Below, in pieces: positions 33,788 through 42,770 of a stretch of DNA of 64,000 nucleotides. Origin of the DNA: Bartonella sp. HY328 (GTDB lineage: Bacteria > Pseudomonadota > Alphaproteobacteria > Rhizobiales > Rhizobiaceae); the NCBI RefSeq assembly GCF_025449335.1, contig NZ_CP104883.1, positions 2,596,501-2,660,500 on the forward strand, in the 5' to 3' direction. The notes under the pieces were generated by a model. It had not been told where the DNA came from, did not search any database, and worked only from the letters and a program-made list of their open reading frames with translations. A program made the position numbers and the translations under genes. Each line of letters begins with the position of its first letter. Position 1 is the first letter of the stretch.

Positions 33788-35383
33788 ATGAGCGATCTTT
33801 TTGAAGCTGCAGAAGCAAAAAAAACCAATGCAGTTGAATTTACTGTTTCTGAAATTTCTGGTGCATTAAAACGCAGCGTTGAAGAAAATTTCGGCAATGT
33901 GCGGGTGCGAGGTGAAATATCCGGCTATCGCGGCCCCCACTCATCAGGACACGCCTATTTCGCCCTAAAAGATGACAAAGCCCGCCTTGAAGCAGTGATT
34001 TGGCGCGGCGTAATGAGCAAGCTAAAATTCCAGCCCGAAGAAGGCATGGAAGTGATTGTTACCGGCAAGCTTACAACATTTCCTGGCTCTTCCAAATATC
34101 AAATGATGATTGATAATTTAGAGCCAGCTGGCGCCGGTGCCTTAATGGCTCTTTTGGAAGAACGCAAAAGGCGCTTTGCCGCACAAGGCCTTTTTAGCGA
34201 TGATCGCAAACGCCCCCTCCCCTTCATGCCGATGGTTATCGGCGTAATCACCTCACCAACCGGCTCGGTAATCCGCGATATTATCCACCGCATATCCGAC
34301 CGCTTTCCCGTGCATTTGCTGGTTTGGCCGGTGCGCGTGCAGGGGGAAACCAGTGGCCAAGAAGTTGCCAACGGCATTAATGGCTTTAATCGGCTTGATG
34401 CTAACGGCACAATTCCCCGCCCCGATGTATTAATTGTTGCACGTGGCGGTGGTAGTTTGGAAGACCTTTGGGGCTTTAATGATGAAGCGGTGGTAATGGC
34501 CGCCGCACAATCTACCATTCCGCTTATTTCCGCCGTTGGCCATGAAACCGATTGGACTTTGATTGATTATGTGGCTGATATGCGTGCGCCAACCCCAACG
34601 GGAGCCGCAGAATTTGCAGTGCCGGTAAAAAGCGATCTTGAAGCGCATATTGCCACTCTTAATGCACGCCTAGAAAGTATTATGCGGCGTAATTTTGATT
34701 ATCGCCGCCAAAAATTAACTGGGCTTGCCCGCGCACTACCATCGGTTGACCAATTATTTGCGCTGCCGCGCCGGCGTTTCGATGAAGCAGCACAGCGTCT
34801 CAACCGCGCGTTGATAAATAATCTTGCGCAAAAGCAATATCGCTTTGAAACAAGTAAAAAGCGTTTTTCAGCCAATACTATATCGCGCCTCATCGATAAT
34901 AAAAAACGCGAGTTTGCCCTTATTAGCAAGCGCCTAAACCCAGATATTTTACACCGCCAAAGTAAAATGAGTATTGAGCGACTTGAACACTATCAAAAGC
35001 AAATGACCAATGCTTTTAAACGAATTATTGAACGGAAAAAACAAAGACTTGTTGAGCTTAATCGCCTTATGGCAAGCTTATCTTATACGCGCATTTTACA
35101 ACGTGGCTTTGTGTTGGTTGTTGATGAACATAAAAACCCTATAAAAAGGGCAACTGACACACACGCCAATCAAGCTGTAACCTTGCGCTTTGCAGATGAT
35201 GAAAGACAAGCAACCATTGGCGGCTTCACAAGTCAAATTCAATCAAATGTTACAAAGGTGCAAAATACAGGCGCTTTAAAACAGGCAGCAATCAAGCAAG
35301 AGAAAAAACCAAAAGCCACCAAAGCGGACAAACCTACAAAAATAACCAAAGCTGATAATGACAAGCAAGGTTCACTTTTCTAA
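33788..35383 (+). CDS. xseA: exodeoxyribonuclease VII large subunit
   Basis: 531 residues. An N-terminal OB-fold (VRVRGEISGYRGPHSSGHAY, then FALKDDKARLEAVIWRG) is followed by the catalytic domain with GVITSPTGSVIRDIIHRIS near 149, VARGGGSLEDLWGFNDEAVV near 214-233 and GHETDWTLIDYVADMRAPTP near 250-269. Long coiled coil, then a Lys-rich tail. With XseB it degrades single-strand DNA. The small subunit gene is not in the window. Next gene tag starts 22 bases on, suggesting a DNA-repair transcript. Confidence 0.94.
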   Translation: MSDLFEAAEAKKTNAVEFTVSEISGALKRSVEENFGNVRVRGEISGYRGPHSSGHAYFALKDDKARLEAVIWRGVMSKLKFQPEEGMEVIVTGKLTTFPGSSKYQMMIDNLEPAGAGALMALLEERKRRFAAQGLFSDDRKRPLPFMPMVIGVITSPTGSVIRDIIHRISDRFPVHLLVWPVRVQGETSGQEVANGINGFNRLDANGTIPRPDVLIVARGGGSLEDLWGFNDEAVVMAAAQSTIPLISAVGHETDWTLIDYVADMRAPTPTGAAEFAVPVKSDLEAHIATLNARLESIMRRNFDYRRQKLTGLARALPSVDQLFALPRRRFDEAAQRLNRALINNLAQKQYRFETSKKRFSANTISRLIDNKKREFALISKRLNPDILHRQSKMSIERLEHYQKQMTNAFKRIIERKKQRLVELNRLMASLSYTRILQRGFVLVVDEHKNPIKRATDTHANQAVTLRFADDERQATIGGFTSQIQSNVTKVQNTGALKQAAIKQEKKPKATKADKPTKITKADNDKQGSLF

Positions 35384-35404
35384 AAGCTTAAGTCGAGGAT
35401 TAAT

Positions 35405-36025
35405 ATGAGCGATGATAATGGTCTAGTTCAAGGCTTTGACGGCAAACTCCGTTGTTTTTGGGCAGGCAGCAATGAAGATTATATTGCTTATCATGACCAT
35501 GAATGGGGCTATCCCATGCATGACGATATTCGCTTATTTGAAAAGATCTGCCTAGAGGGCTTCCAAGCTGGACTATCATGGTACACAATTTTAAAAAAGC
35601 GCGAAAACTTTCGCCGTGCCTTTGATGGTTTCGACTTTAACATTATTGCAAATTATGATGACAAAAAAGTTGAAGCACTGCTAAGCGATAGCGGGATTGT
35701 GCGCCATCGTGGTAAAATAAATTCCGTTATCAACAATGCCAAATGCGCCTTGAAAATAGTGGAAGACAAAGGTTCCCTTGATAGCTATTTTTGGTCATTC
35801 AAACCGCCAAAATCTGAGTTATTTGCCACTTATGATCTTGCGACATTAAAAGCAAATCCAGTCAGCGAAGCATCAAAACGCCTATCAAAAGACCTAAAGA
35901 ACCGCGGATTTTCATTTGTTGGGCCCACCACAATTTATGCATTTATGCAAGCTATGGGCATGATTAATGATCATATTGATGGATGTTTTTGCCGGCCAAT
36001 ATTGGCTAAGATGCAAAGTCAATAA
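35405..36025 (+). CDS. tag: DNA-3-methyladenine glycosylase I
   Basis: 206 residues, typical size. CFWAGSNEDYIAYHDHEWGY near 16-35 holds the conserved Trp/His of the Tag family, LFEKICLEGFQAGLSWYTIL near 43-62 the helix-hairpin region, and GFSFVGPTTIYAFMQAMGMI near 170-189 the C-terminal box. The zinc Cys/His ligands include Cys16 and the HIDGCFC end. It removes 3-methyladenine from alkylated DNA. Co-oriented with xseA with a 21-base gap. Confidence 0.93.
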   Translation: MSDDNGLVQGFDGKLRCFWAGSNEDYIAYHDHEWGYPMHDDIRLFEKICLEGFQAGLSWYTILKKRENFRRAFDGFDFNIIANYDDKKVEALLSDSGIVRHRGKINSVINNAKCALKIVEDKGSLDSYFWSFKPPKSELFATYDLATLKANPVSEASKRLSKDLKNRGFSFVGPTTIYAFMQAMGMINDHIDGCFCRPILAKMQSQ

Positions 36026-36138
36026 ACTTGCCTATTTTTAATGCATTAGCCTTTTAACAGCTTAAATTTTACGCAAAACTTATTCATCAAACACCAAATA
36101 AAACCATAACTCATTAAAAATATTATATTTTTTAAAAC

Positions 36139-36154
36139 TGGCATGAAACTTGTT
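36139..36154 (+). promoter_or_regulatory. sigma-54-like promoter of amtB
   Basis: TGGCATG, 4 bases, TTGTT fits the -24/-12 pattern TGGCACG-N4-TTGCW with few mismatches, ending 50 bases before ATG 36205. NtrC-driven sigma-54 control of amtB is well known, so nitrogen limitation control is likely. No NtrC sites were worked out. Confidence 0.6.
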
Positions 36155-36204
36155 ATAGAAAAGACAAGGGCGCATGCGTCCATTGCTTTCAATGGAGAGG
36201 TTTT

Positions 36205-37533
36205 ATGGTGAAATTCAAACAATACATTGCCTTTTTGGCAATTGTTCTTTTTTCAAGCTTTGGGCTTGCATTTATTGGCCCTGCTTTTGGCCAAGAAGTT
36301 GCTGCGCAAGTAACTGAGCAAGTGGCTGAGGTAGCAAAACCCACTCTCGATACTGGTGACACAGCTTGGATGCTGGTATCGACTGCCTTTGTACTGCTTA
36401 TGACAATACCAGGCCTTGCACTGTTTTATGGCGGTATGGTGCGTAAGAAAAACGTACTTTCTACCATGATGCATAGTTTTGCGGTTTGTTGCTTGGTAAG
36501 CGTTTTATGGTTTATTATTGGCTATTCGCTTGCCTTTGGTGAAGGCAATGCTTATTGGGGCGATTTAAGTTACCTCTTCCTGCATGGCATTACAATTAAT
36601 TCGCTATCCAATACTATTCCTCAATATTTATGGGTGGTTTTCCAAATGGCATTTGCCATCATTACCCCTGCCCTTATGACCGGCGCCTTTGCTGAGCGCA
36701 TGAAATTTTCATCTCTATTAGTTTTTATGGGCGCTTGGTTACTGCTTGTTTATACACCAATTTGCCATTGGGTATGGCAGCCCAACGGCTTTTTAGCCCA
36801 AGATGGTGTTTTAGATTTCGCTGGCGGTACAGTTATTCACGTGAACTCTGGTGTTGCAGGTCTTGTTGCAGCCATTATTATTGGCAAGCGCAGTGGCTAT
36901 GGCACAACCAATATGGCACCGCATAATTTAACCCTTTCTATGATTGGTGCGTCACTATTATGGATAGGCTGGTTTGGATTTAATGCAGGCTCTGCTGGTG
37001 GTGCAAATGGACTTGCAGCTGTTGCCTTTATCAACACACAAATTGCAACAGCCGCTGCAGCTCTTGCTTGGATGTTTGTTGAATGGTCCATGTCAAAGCG
37101 TCCCAGCGTTCTTGGTATAATTTCAGGTGCCGTTGCTGGTCTTGTTGCCATTACCCCAGCAGCTGGTTTTGTCAATCCAACAGGCGCGTTGATAATCGGC
37201 CTTATTGGCGGCGGTGTTTGTTATTTCTCGGCTGTATGGCTAAAACGCTTGCTCGGCTATGACGATTCCCTTGATGCTTTTGGCGTTCATGGTGTGGGTG
37301 GTATCGTTGGCGCATTGTTAACGGGTGTTTTTGCTGATGCTGCAATTAACGAAGCCGGTAAAGATGCTAGCGTCTGGATTCAATTTGTTGGCCTTGTTGC
37401 CGCAATTGTTTATTCCGCTATTGTCACCGCAATTATTCTTTATGCGATTAAATTTACCATTGGCTTACGTCCTACCAAGCAGCAAGAAATTGAAGGGCTT
37501 GATATTTCGCTTCACGGCGAAACAATCCACTAA
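36205..37533 (+). CDS. amtB: ammonium transporter AmtB
   Basis: 442 residues. A signal-like N-terminus ends near AFGQEVAA, then eleven membrane helices. Marks: ALFYGGMVRKKNVLSTMMHS near 73-92, DFAGGTVIHVNSGVAGLVAA near 207-226 (signature and twin-His site first His), and DAFGVHGVGGIVGALLTGVF near 355-374 with the second His. It carries ammonium into the cell as a trimer. GlnK usually lies just upstream in proteobacteria, but the 180 bases before it hold only the sigma-54-like promoter and a small hairpin. Confidence 0.94.
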   Translation: MVKFKQYIAFLAIVLFSSFGLAFIGPAFGQEVAAQVTEQVAEVAKPTLDTGDTAWMLVSTAFVLLMTIPGLALFYGGMVRKKNVLSTMMHSFAVCCLVSVLWFIIGYSLAFGEGNAYWGDLSYLFLHGITINSLSNTIPQYLWVVFQMAFAIITPALMTGAFAERMKFSSLLVFMGAWLLLVYTPICHWVWQPNGFLAQDGVLDFAGGTVIHVNSGVAGLVAAIIIGKRSGYGTTNMAPHNLTLSMIGASLLWIGWFGFNAGSAGGANGLAAVAFINTQIATAAAALAWMFVEWSMSKRPSVLGIISGAVAGLVAITPAAGFVNPTGALIIGLIGGGVCYFSAVWLKRLLGYDDSLDAFGVHGVGGIVGALLTGVFADAAINEAGKDASVWIQFVGLVAAIVYSAIVTAIILYAIKFTIGLRPTKQQEIEGLDISLHGETIH

Positions 37534-37545
37534 TAAAACCAAATT

Positions 37546-37572
37546 AAAAGGCCGCAAATGCGGCCTTTTTTT
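37546..37572. terminator. bidirectional terminator between amtB and kptA
   Basis: AAAGGCCGC and GCGGCCTTT arms around AAAT, with T-runs on both strands. It ends both convergent genes. Confidence 0.9.
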
Positions 37573-37581
37573 AAATTTTCT

Positions 37582-38115
37582 TTACGCTAGGCTTATATAG
37601 TCAATAGGCACAAAATCGGTTAGCCAAACACCATTTTCCGCTTGCCAAAAAGCAATGCCATTTTCATGCATTTTTGCGGCATCAATATGCAAAATAACGG
37701 GTTTACCATGGCGTTGCGCCACTTTAAAAGCGGTTACTTCATCCAAGGATAAGTGTACTTTTTGCCTGTTTCCCGGCTTAATGCCCTCGCTTAAAATTGA
37801 ACCGACACTCGTTTCAGCCGTGCCATGAAATAAAATTGCAGGCGGCGTTGACGCTTCCAATGCTAAATCAACCGCAATGGAATGGCCCTGGGCGGCACGG
37901 ATGCGCTTTTTATCATCGGATAAGGTAAAGCGCTTTTTATCGCTATCACGCACCACATCAAACAAGGTTTGGCGATTAAACACCGTGCCATAGACAGCTG
38001 CTTTTTCTAGCAGTTCATCAACATTAGCCCAACCGTTTTCATCTAGGGTCAAGCCAATCTTTTGCGGCTCATGGCGCAAAATCAAACTTAAAAATTTACT
38101 TATATGTTTATTCAT
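37582..38115 (-). CDS. kptA: RNA 2'-phosphotransferase (KptA/Tpt1 family)
   Basis: 177 residues. N-terminal winged-helix part with KFLSLILRHEPQKIGLTLDE at 7-26 (the ILRH motif with catalytic Arg-His) and WANVDELLEKA, then the ADP-ribosyltransferase-like part with PAILFHGTAETSVGSILSEG near 92-111, KVHLSLDEVTAFKVAQRHGK and the C-terminal VWLTDFVPIDYISL. It moves a 2'-phosphate from RNA to NAD. Yeast uses it in tRNA splicing; the bacterial substrate is unsettled. Single gene between two terminators. Confidence 0.92.
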   Translation of the reverse strand: MNKHISKFLSLILRHEPQKIGLTLDENGWANVDELLEKAAVYGTVFNRQTLFDVVRDSDKKRFTLSDDKKRIRAAQGHSIAVDLALEASTPPAILFHGTAETSVGSILSEGIKPGNRQKVHLSLDEVTAFKVAQRHGKPVILHIDAAKMHENGIAFWQAENGVWLTDFVPIDYISLA

Positions 38116-38184
38116 GCCATGGCGTTACATTAAAAAATTGGCGTTTTTTTGACCATCTTTTGGCAAAAAATATAAATATAAAAT

Positions 38185-38208
38185 AAAAGGCCGCTTAAAA
38201 GCGGCCTT
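38185..38208 (-). terminator. Rho-independent terminator of putA
   Basis: On the minus strand AAGGCCGCTT and AAGCGGCCTT arms with a short loop, then TTATTTTATATT. It lies about 25 bases past the putA stop. Confidence 0.8.
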
Positions 38209-38232
38209 CAATATAATTATATGAAGCTAAAA

Positions 38233-41200
38233 TTAGCCAATAGCCATCAGTTTAGCATTACCACCGGCGGCAGCAGTATTAACTGAAATTGACAATTCTT
38301 CCACCAACCAATCAAGGCAATAAGCGCTATCTTGTGCTTCCATCTCAGCTAAGGTTGCTGCTTGTGTCAAGAGCAATGGACCAGGAAGACCAGCAATGCG
38401 CTTCAAGGTTTTGGTGACAAACTCACCTTCACCTTCAATCAAAACGCCAGCAAATGCGCCATCAGCTGCCCAATTATCACTCCACATAATTTGCGAGAAG
38501 ATTGATTGCGGCAAGTTTGGCAAGCTTTTTTGCAAATTAGAACCTGCATCAATAACCACCTGGTTACCTGTTGCCAGAACTGTTGCAATTTGACGATAAA
38601 GCCCTGCTTCACTTTGTGGAACAATCAAAATCTTACCACGTGGGTGCAAGAGATAACGATTTGTTTCACCAACTGGACCTGGCAATTCAATATCAAGACC
38701 AAGGCGTGATTTAACGCTAATCAAGCGGGCAAAACCTGCTTCCGCTTTTCTGTTCTGCCCATCAAGCCAAACAGAAAAATCAGTAAGAATAGCGTTAGAA
38801 TAAGTAGCGCCTGGAAGATTTGGTTCTGGCTGGTTCGCTAATAAGCGGCCAAGATATAGCGCGCCACCAGCTTTTGGACCAGTGCCTGAAAGACCGCGAC
38901 CACCAAAAGGCTGCGAGCCAACAACCGCACCAATAATATTGCGGTTAACATAAATATTGCCAACCTTAATACGGGAAATAACATCGGCAATGGTGTCATC
39001 AAGACGCGTATGCAAACCAAAAGTTAGGCCATAACCCGACGCATTAATATCATCAATAAGCTGATGCAGATTGTCACGCTTATAACGGATAATATGCAAG
39101 ACAGGACCAAAAACTTCACGCTTTAATTCACTCATCGCGTTTAGTTCAATAATGGTTGGCGCAACATAAGTACCAAATTTGGTTGCTTCTCCCAATGCCA
39201 ATTGCTCAATCTTATTGCCCATAGCGCGCATGGTTTCAATATGGCGATTAAGATTATCTTTCGCTTCTTGGCTAATAACTGGCCCAACATCAACATTGAT
39301 CACATCAGTACGACCAACACGCAATTCACTTAATGCGCCTTTTAACATTTCAAGAATGCGGTCTGCTACGTCTTCCTGCAAGCAAAGCACGCGCAATGCC
39401 GAACAACGCTGACCAGCACTATCAAAAGCCGATGCAATAACATCAAACACCACTTGCTCAGCAAGAGCTGATGAATCAACGATCATAGCATTTTGACCAC
39501 CCGTTTCCGCCAAAAGTGGAATTGGTTTGCCATTTGGCAATAAACGCGTCCCAAGTTCAGCCTGAATGAGGCGAGCAACTTCGGTAGAGCCGGTAAACAT
39601 AACACCAGCAATCTTATCACTTGCAACCAAAGCTGCACCAACATTGCCTTCACCGGGCACAAGTTGAACAACATCTTGCGGAATGCCTGCTTCATGCAAG
39701 ATACGCACGCTTTCGGCTGCAATCAAAGGTGTTTCTTCTGCAGGCTTTGCCAAAACTGGGTTGCCAGCAACAAGAGCTGCACATACTTGACCAGTAAAAA
39801 TAGCCAGTGGGAAGTTCCAAGGGCTAATACAGACCACAGGCCCTAAAGGAAGGTGTTTTTCACCAATGGTAGAGCGAGCCTCAGCCGCATAATAGCGCAA
39901 GAAGTCAATAGCTTCACGCACTTCAGCAATAGCATTAGGGATCGATTTACCAGCTTCACGGGCAATTAATGCGAGCAAAGTTGGCATACGCTCTTGCAAT
40001 AAATCTGCGGCTTTTTCAAGCATGGCTGCACGCTCGTTTGTTGGCACCTTATGCCAAGTGCTAACCGCATTTGCTGCACGCTCTACACTTTGCTTAACTT
40101 CATCAAGACTGGCTTCAACAACTTCGCCCACAACATCGCGCTGATCAGCAGGGTTAAGCACTGGTTTTGCTTCGTTGCTATGCTTATCACCAAAAGGTGT
40201 TGCCACCCATTTTTGCGCCGTACTTACTAAAAAATCCTTGCTTAATGCGCTCAACACATCTTCATTAGAAAGATCAAACCCAGCCGAATTTTTACGGCTT
40301 GGTGCAAACATATCCTCTGGTGAGAAAAGTGCATCATTTTGACTGCCAGGATTTGGCATGGCGCGAACGACATCGACAGGGTCAGCAATCATTTCATCAA
40401 CAGTGACAGACATATCAGCAATGCGATGAACGAATGACGAATTAGCACCATTTTCAAGCAAGCGGCGAACGAGATAAGCAAGCAAGGTTTCATGGGTACC
40501 AACTGGGGCATAAATACGGGCTGGACGTTTTAATTTGTCATTGCCAACCACTTCTTCATAAAGTGGCTCCCCCATGCCGTGCAAGCATTGGAACTCATAC
40601 TTATCATTGGTATAATCAGGACCAGCAATATTATAAATAGTCGCCAAGGTTTGCGCATTATGGGTTGCAAATTGTGGGAATACTGCATCTGGTGCATTTA
40701 ACAATTTGGTCGCACAAGCAATATAGGAAACATCGGTGTAAACCTTGCGCGTATAAACGGGATAGCTTTCAAGCCCATCCAATTGCGCGCGCTTAATTTC
40801 AGAATCCCAATAAGCCCCCTTAACCAAGCGCACCATCATGCGGTGGCCAGAGCGGCGTGCAAGGTCAATTACATAATCAAGCACAAATGGGCAACGGCGG
40901 CCATAGGCTTGCACCACAAAGCCAATACCATTCCAACCAGCAAGATCATTATCAAAGCAAAGGCTTTCAAGCAGATCAAGCGAAATTTCCAAGCGATCTG
41001 CTTCTTCAGCGTCAATATTAAGGCCAATATTATATTGCTTGCTTAGCAAAGCTAATTTTTTAACCCGCGGCAATAATTCACCCATAACACGATCAGCTTG
41101 TGAGCGCGAATAGCGTGGATGAAGCGCAGAAAGCTTAATCGAAATACCAGGGCCTTCATAAACACCCTTGCCGTTGGCAGCTTTGCCAATAGCATGAATA

Positions 41201-41904
41201 GCAGTTTCATAATCCTTATAATAGCGCTTTGCATCATCTTCAGTAGTTGCTGCTTCACCAAGCATATCATAAGAATAGCGAAAGCCTTTTTCTTCAACAG
41301 CTTTTGCGCGCTTTACAGCTTCATCAATGGTTTGACCACGCACAAATTGCTCACCCATCATACGCATGGCCATATCAACGCCTTTACGTACCACTGGCTC
41401 ACCACAACGCTGAATAAGACGGGTAAGTGACGATGATAGAGTATTTGTATCAACAGTAGAAGTAAGCTTACCCGTTACAACTAAGCCCCAAGTCGCCGCA
41501 TTAACAAAGAGCGAGCGGCCACCACCAATATGCGATTTCCAATCACCACCGGTGATCTTGTCACGAATAAGCGCATCACGGGTTGCCTTATCAGGAATAC
41601 GCAATAATGCTTCAGCAAGACACATAAGGGCAATACCCTCTTGGCTTGACAAAGAATATTCATGGATCAAACCTTCAACGCCGCCGCCTTTTTTCTTGGC
41701 GCGCAAGGTTTCAATCAATTTTCGTGCTGTTGCAGCAATTTTACCTTTTGTTTCAGCATCAAAAGTTGCTGCTTCCAAAAGCGGAGCCAAGCATTCTTCT
41801 TCAGCGCGACGATAGGCGCTTGTAATATCTTCGCGCAAGCTGGTTGGCTTGGCAATTGGCGGAGCATAATGTGCAAAAACAGGCTTAAAATCATCAGCAC
41901 TCAT
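38233..41904 (-). CDS. putA: bifunctional proline dehydrogenase / P5C dehydrogenase
   Basis: 1223 residues from ATG 41904 (MSADDFKPVFAHYAPPIAKP); the frame runs 21 codons further up without family likeness. The N-terminal FAD barrel of proline dehydrogenase covers about 60-470, with GPGISIKLSALHPRYSRSQA, NIGLNIDAEEADRLEISLDL and MVRLVKGAYWDSEIKRAQ. The aldehyde dehydrogenase part, about 540-990, has PWNFPLAIFTGQVCAALVAG, LAETGGQNAMIVDSSALAEQ and SAGQRCSALRVLCLQ with the catalytic Cys. A C-terminal domain follows. No ribbon-helix-helix DNA-binding domain precedes it, so regulation falls to the divergent Lrp-type gene. It turns proline to glutamate. Confidence 0.95.
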   Translation of the reverse strand: MSADDFKPVFAHYAPPIAKPTSLREDITSAYRRAEEECLAPLLEAATFDAETKGKIAATARKLIETLRAKKKGGGVEGLIHEYSLSSQEGIALMCLAEALLRIPDKATRDALIRDKITGGDWKSHIGGGRSLFVNAATWGLVVTGKLTSTVDTNTLSSSLTRLIQRCGEPVVRKGVDMAMRMMGEQFVRGQTIDEAVKRAKAVEEKGFRYSYDMLGEAATTEDDAKRYYKDYETAIHAIGKAANGKGVYEGPGISIKLSALHPRYSRSQADRVMGELLPRVKKLALLSKQYNIGLNIDAEEADRLEISLDLLESLCFDNDLAGWNGIGFVVQAYGRRCPFVLDYVIDLARRSGHRMMVRLVKGAYWDSEIKRAQLDGLESYPVYTRKVYTDVSYIACATKLLNAPDAVFPQFATHNAQTLATIYNIAGPDYTNDKYEFQCLHGMGEPLYEEVVGNDKLKRPARIYAPVGTHETLLAYLVRRLLENGANSSFVHRIADMSVTVDEMIADPVDVVRAMPNPGSQNDALFSPEDMFAPSRKNSAGFDLSNEDVLSALSKDFLVSTAQKWVATPFGDKHSNEAKPVLNPADQRDVVGEVVEASLDEVKQSVERAANAVSTWHKVPTNERAAMLEKAADLLQERMPTLLALIAREAGKSIPNAIAEVREAIDFLRYYAAEARSTIGEKHLPLGPVVCISPWNFPLAIFTGQVCAALVAGNPVLAKPAEETPLIAAESVRILHEAGIPQDVVQLVPGEGNVGAALVASDKIAGVMFTGSTEVARLIQAELGTRLLPNGKPIPLLAETGGQNAMIVDSSALAEQVVFDVIASAFDSAGQRCSALRVLCLQEDVADRILEMLKGALSELRVGRTDVINVDVGPVISQEAKDNLNRHIETMRAMGNKIEQLALGEATKFGTYVAPTIIELNAMSELKREVFGPVLHIIRYKRDNLHQLIDDINASGYGLTFGLHTRLDDTIADVISRIKVGNIYVNRNIIGAVVGSQPFGGRGLSGTGPKAGGALYLGRLLANQPEPNLPGATYSNAILTDFSVWLDGQNRKAEAGFARLISVKSRLGLDIELPGPVGETNRYLLHPRGKILIVPQSEAGLYRQIATVLATGNQVVIDAGSNLQKSLPNLPQSIFSQIMWSDNWAADGAFAGVLIEGEGEFVTKTLKRIAGLPGPLLLTQAATLAEMEAQDSAYCLDWLVEELSISVNTAAAGGNAKLMAIG

Positions 41905-42228
41905 AAAAATCACCCAAAAAAAGAGGTTAAACCGGGGGAAACCCGTTGATATTTGGATTGGCGGCATATTTACTAAATTTATAAATGGTGCTTAGCCAAA
42001 GAATTGCAACGGCCAATAAGTTAGCTTTTAAAGGTATTAGCGACCTTTTAAAACAGCCATATCAGCCAAAATTTGAGCATATATTTTCTGCTTGAATATT
42101 GAAAAAGAGCAGAGAAAAAATACCCATTTGTAGAATACTTATAGCACGAGAAAATCATTGCCTTAAACTAAAGATTAGCATATTATTAGGTAAATTCACT
42201 AATTTCACAATTTTAATTAGGAAAAATC
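41905..42228. promoter_or_regulatory. divergent putA / Lrp-type regulator promoter region
   Basis: 324 bases between divergent genes. It has a near-perfect inverted repeat TTTTAAAGGT...ACCTTTTAAAA at about 42026-42053, a candidate binding site, and long A/T runs nearer the regulator start. Lrp-type regulators of putA usually bind such spacers. Confidence 0.45.
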
Positions 42229-42705
42229 TTGAGTAAAATCATACATAATGGTGAAATCGACCGGATTGACAATAAGATCATAGATGCTTTAGTTGAAAAT
42301 GGCCGAATTTCTATAACCGACCTTGCTGAAAAAGTTGGACTTTCAAAAACGCCCTGTCAATTACGTCTAAAAAAACTGACGGATGATGGCGTTATTACCG
42401 GCTTTCGCGCTATTTTAAACCCTGAACGCATGGGGCTTGACCATATTGCTTTTGCCGAAGTAAAACTAAGCGACACACGCGAAGCGGCGCTTTTACAATT
42501 TAATGCTGCGGTTAAAAAGATTCGCGAAGTTGAAGAATGCCATATGATCGCTAGTAATTTTGACTATTTATTAAAAGTACGCACCAGCGACATTAAACGC
42601 TACCGCATTGTGCTTGGCGAAAAAATATCAACACTGCCTTTTGTCGCGTCAACGTCAACCTTTGTTGCCATGCAAAATATTGTTGATGCTGGCTTTAAAC
42701 GATAA
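42229..42705 (+). CDS. putR: Lrp/AsnC-family regulator, probable PutR
   Basis: 158 residues from TTG 42229 with AGGA upstream. N-terminal helix-turn-helix: DRIDNKIIDALVENGRISIT, LAEKVGLSKTPCQLRLKKL. C-terminal RAM ligand domain with IAFAEVKLSDTREAALLQFN, EVEECHMIASNFDYLLKVRT and the octamer-forming strand. It diverges from putA, which lacks its own DNA-binding domain. In other alphaproteobacteria such a PutR activates putA when proline is present. That role is inferred here from place. Confidence 0.87.
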   Translation: MSKIIHNGEIDRIDNKIIDALVENGRISITDLAEKVGLSKTPCQLRLKKLTDDGVITGFRAILNPERMGLDHIAFAEVKLSDTREAALLQFNAAVKKIREVEECHMIASNFDYLLKVRTSDIKRYRIVLGEKISTLPFVASTSTFVAMQNIVDAGFKR

Positions 42706-42770
42706 GCATAACATTTAATACCGCCAAAGCGCTGCCGATATAGCAATAGCTGCATAAACGATCATTGCAC

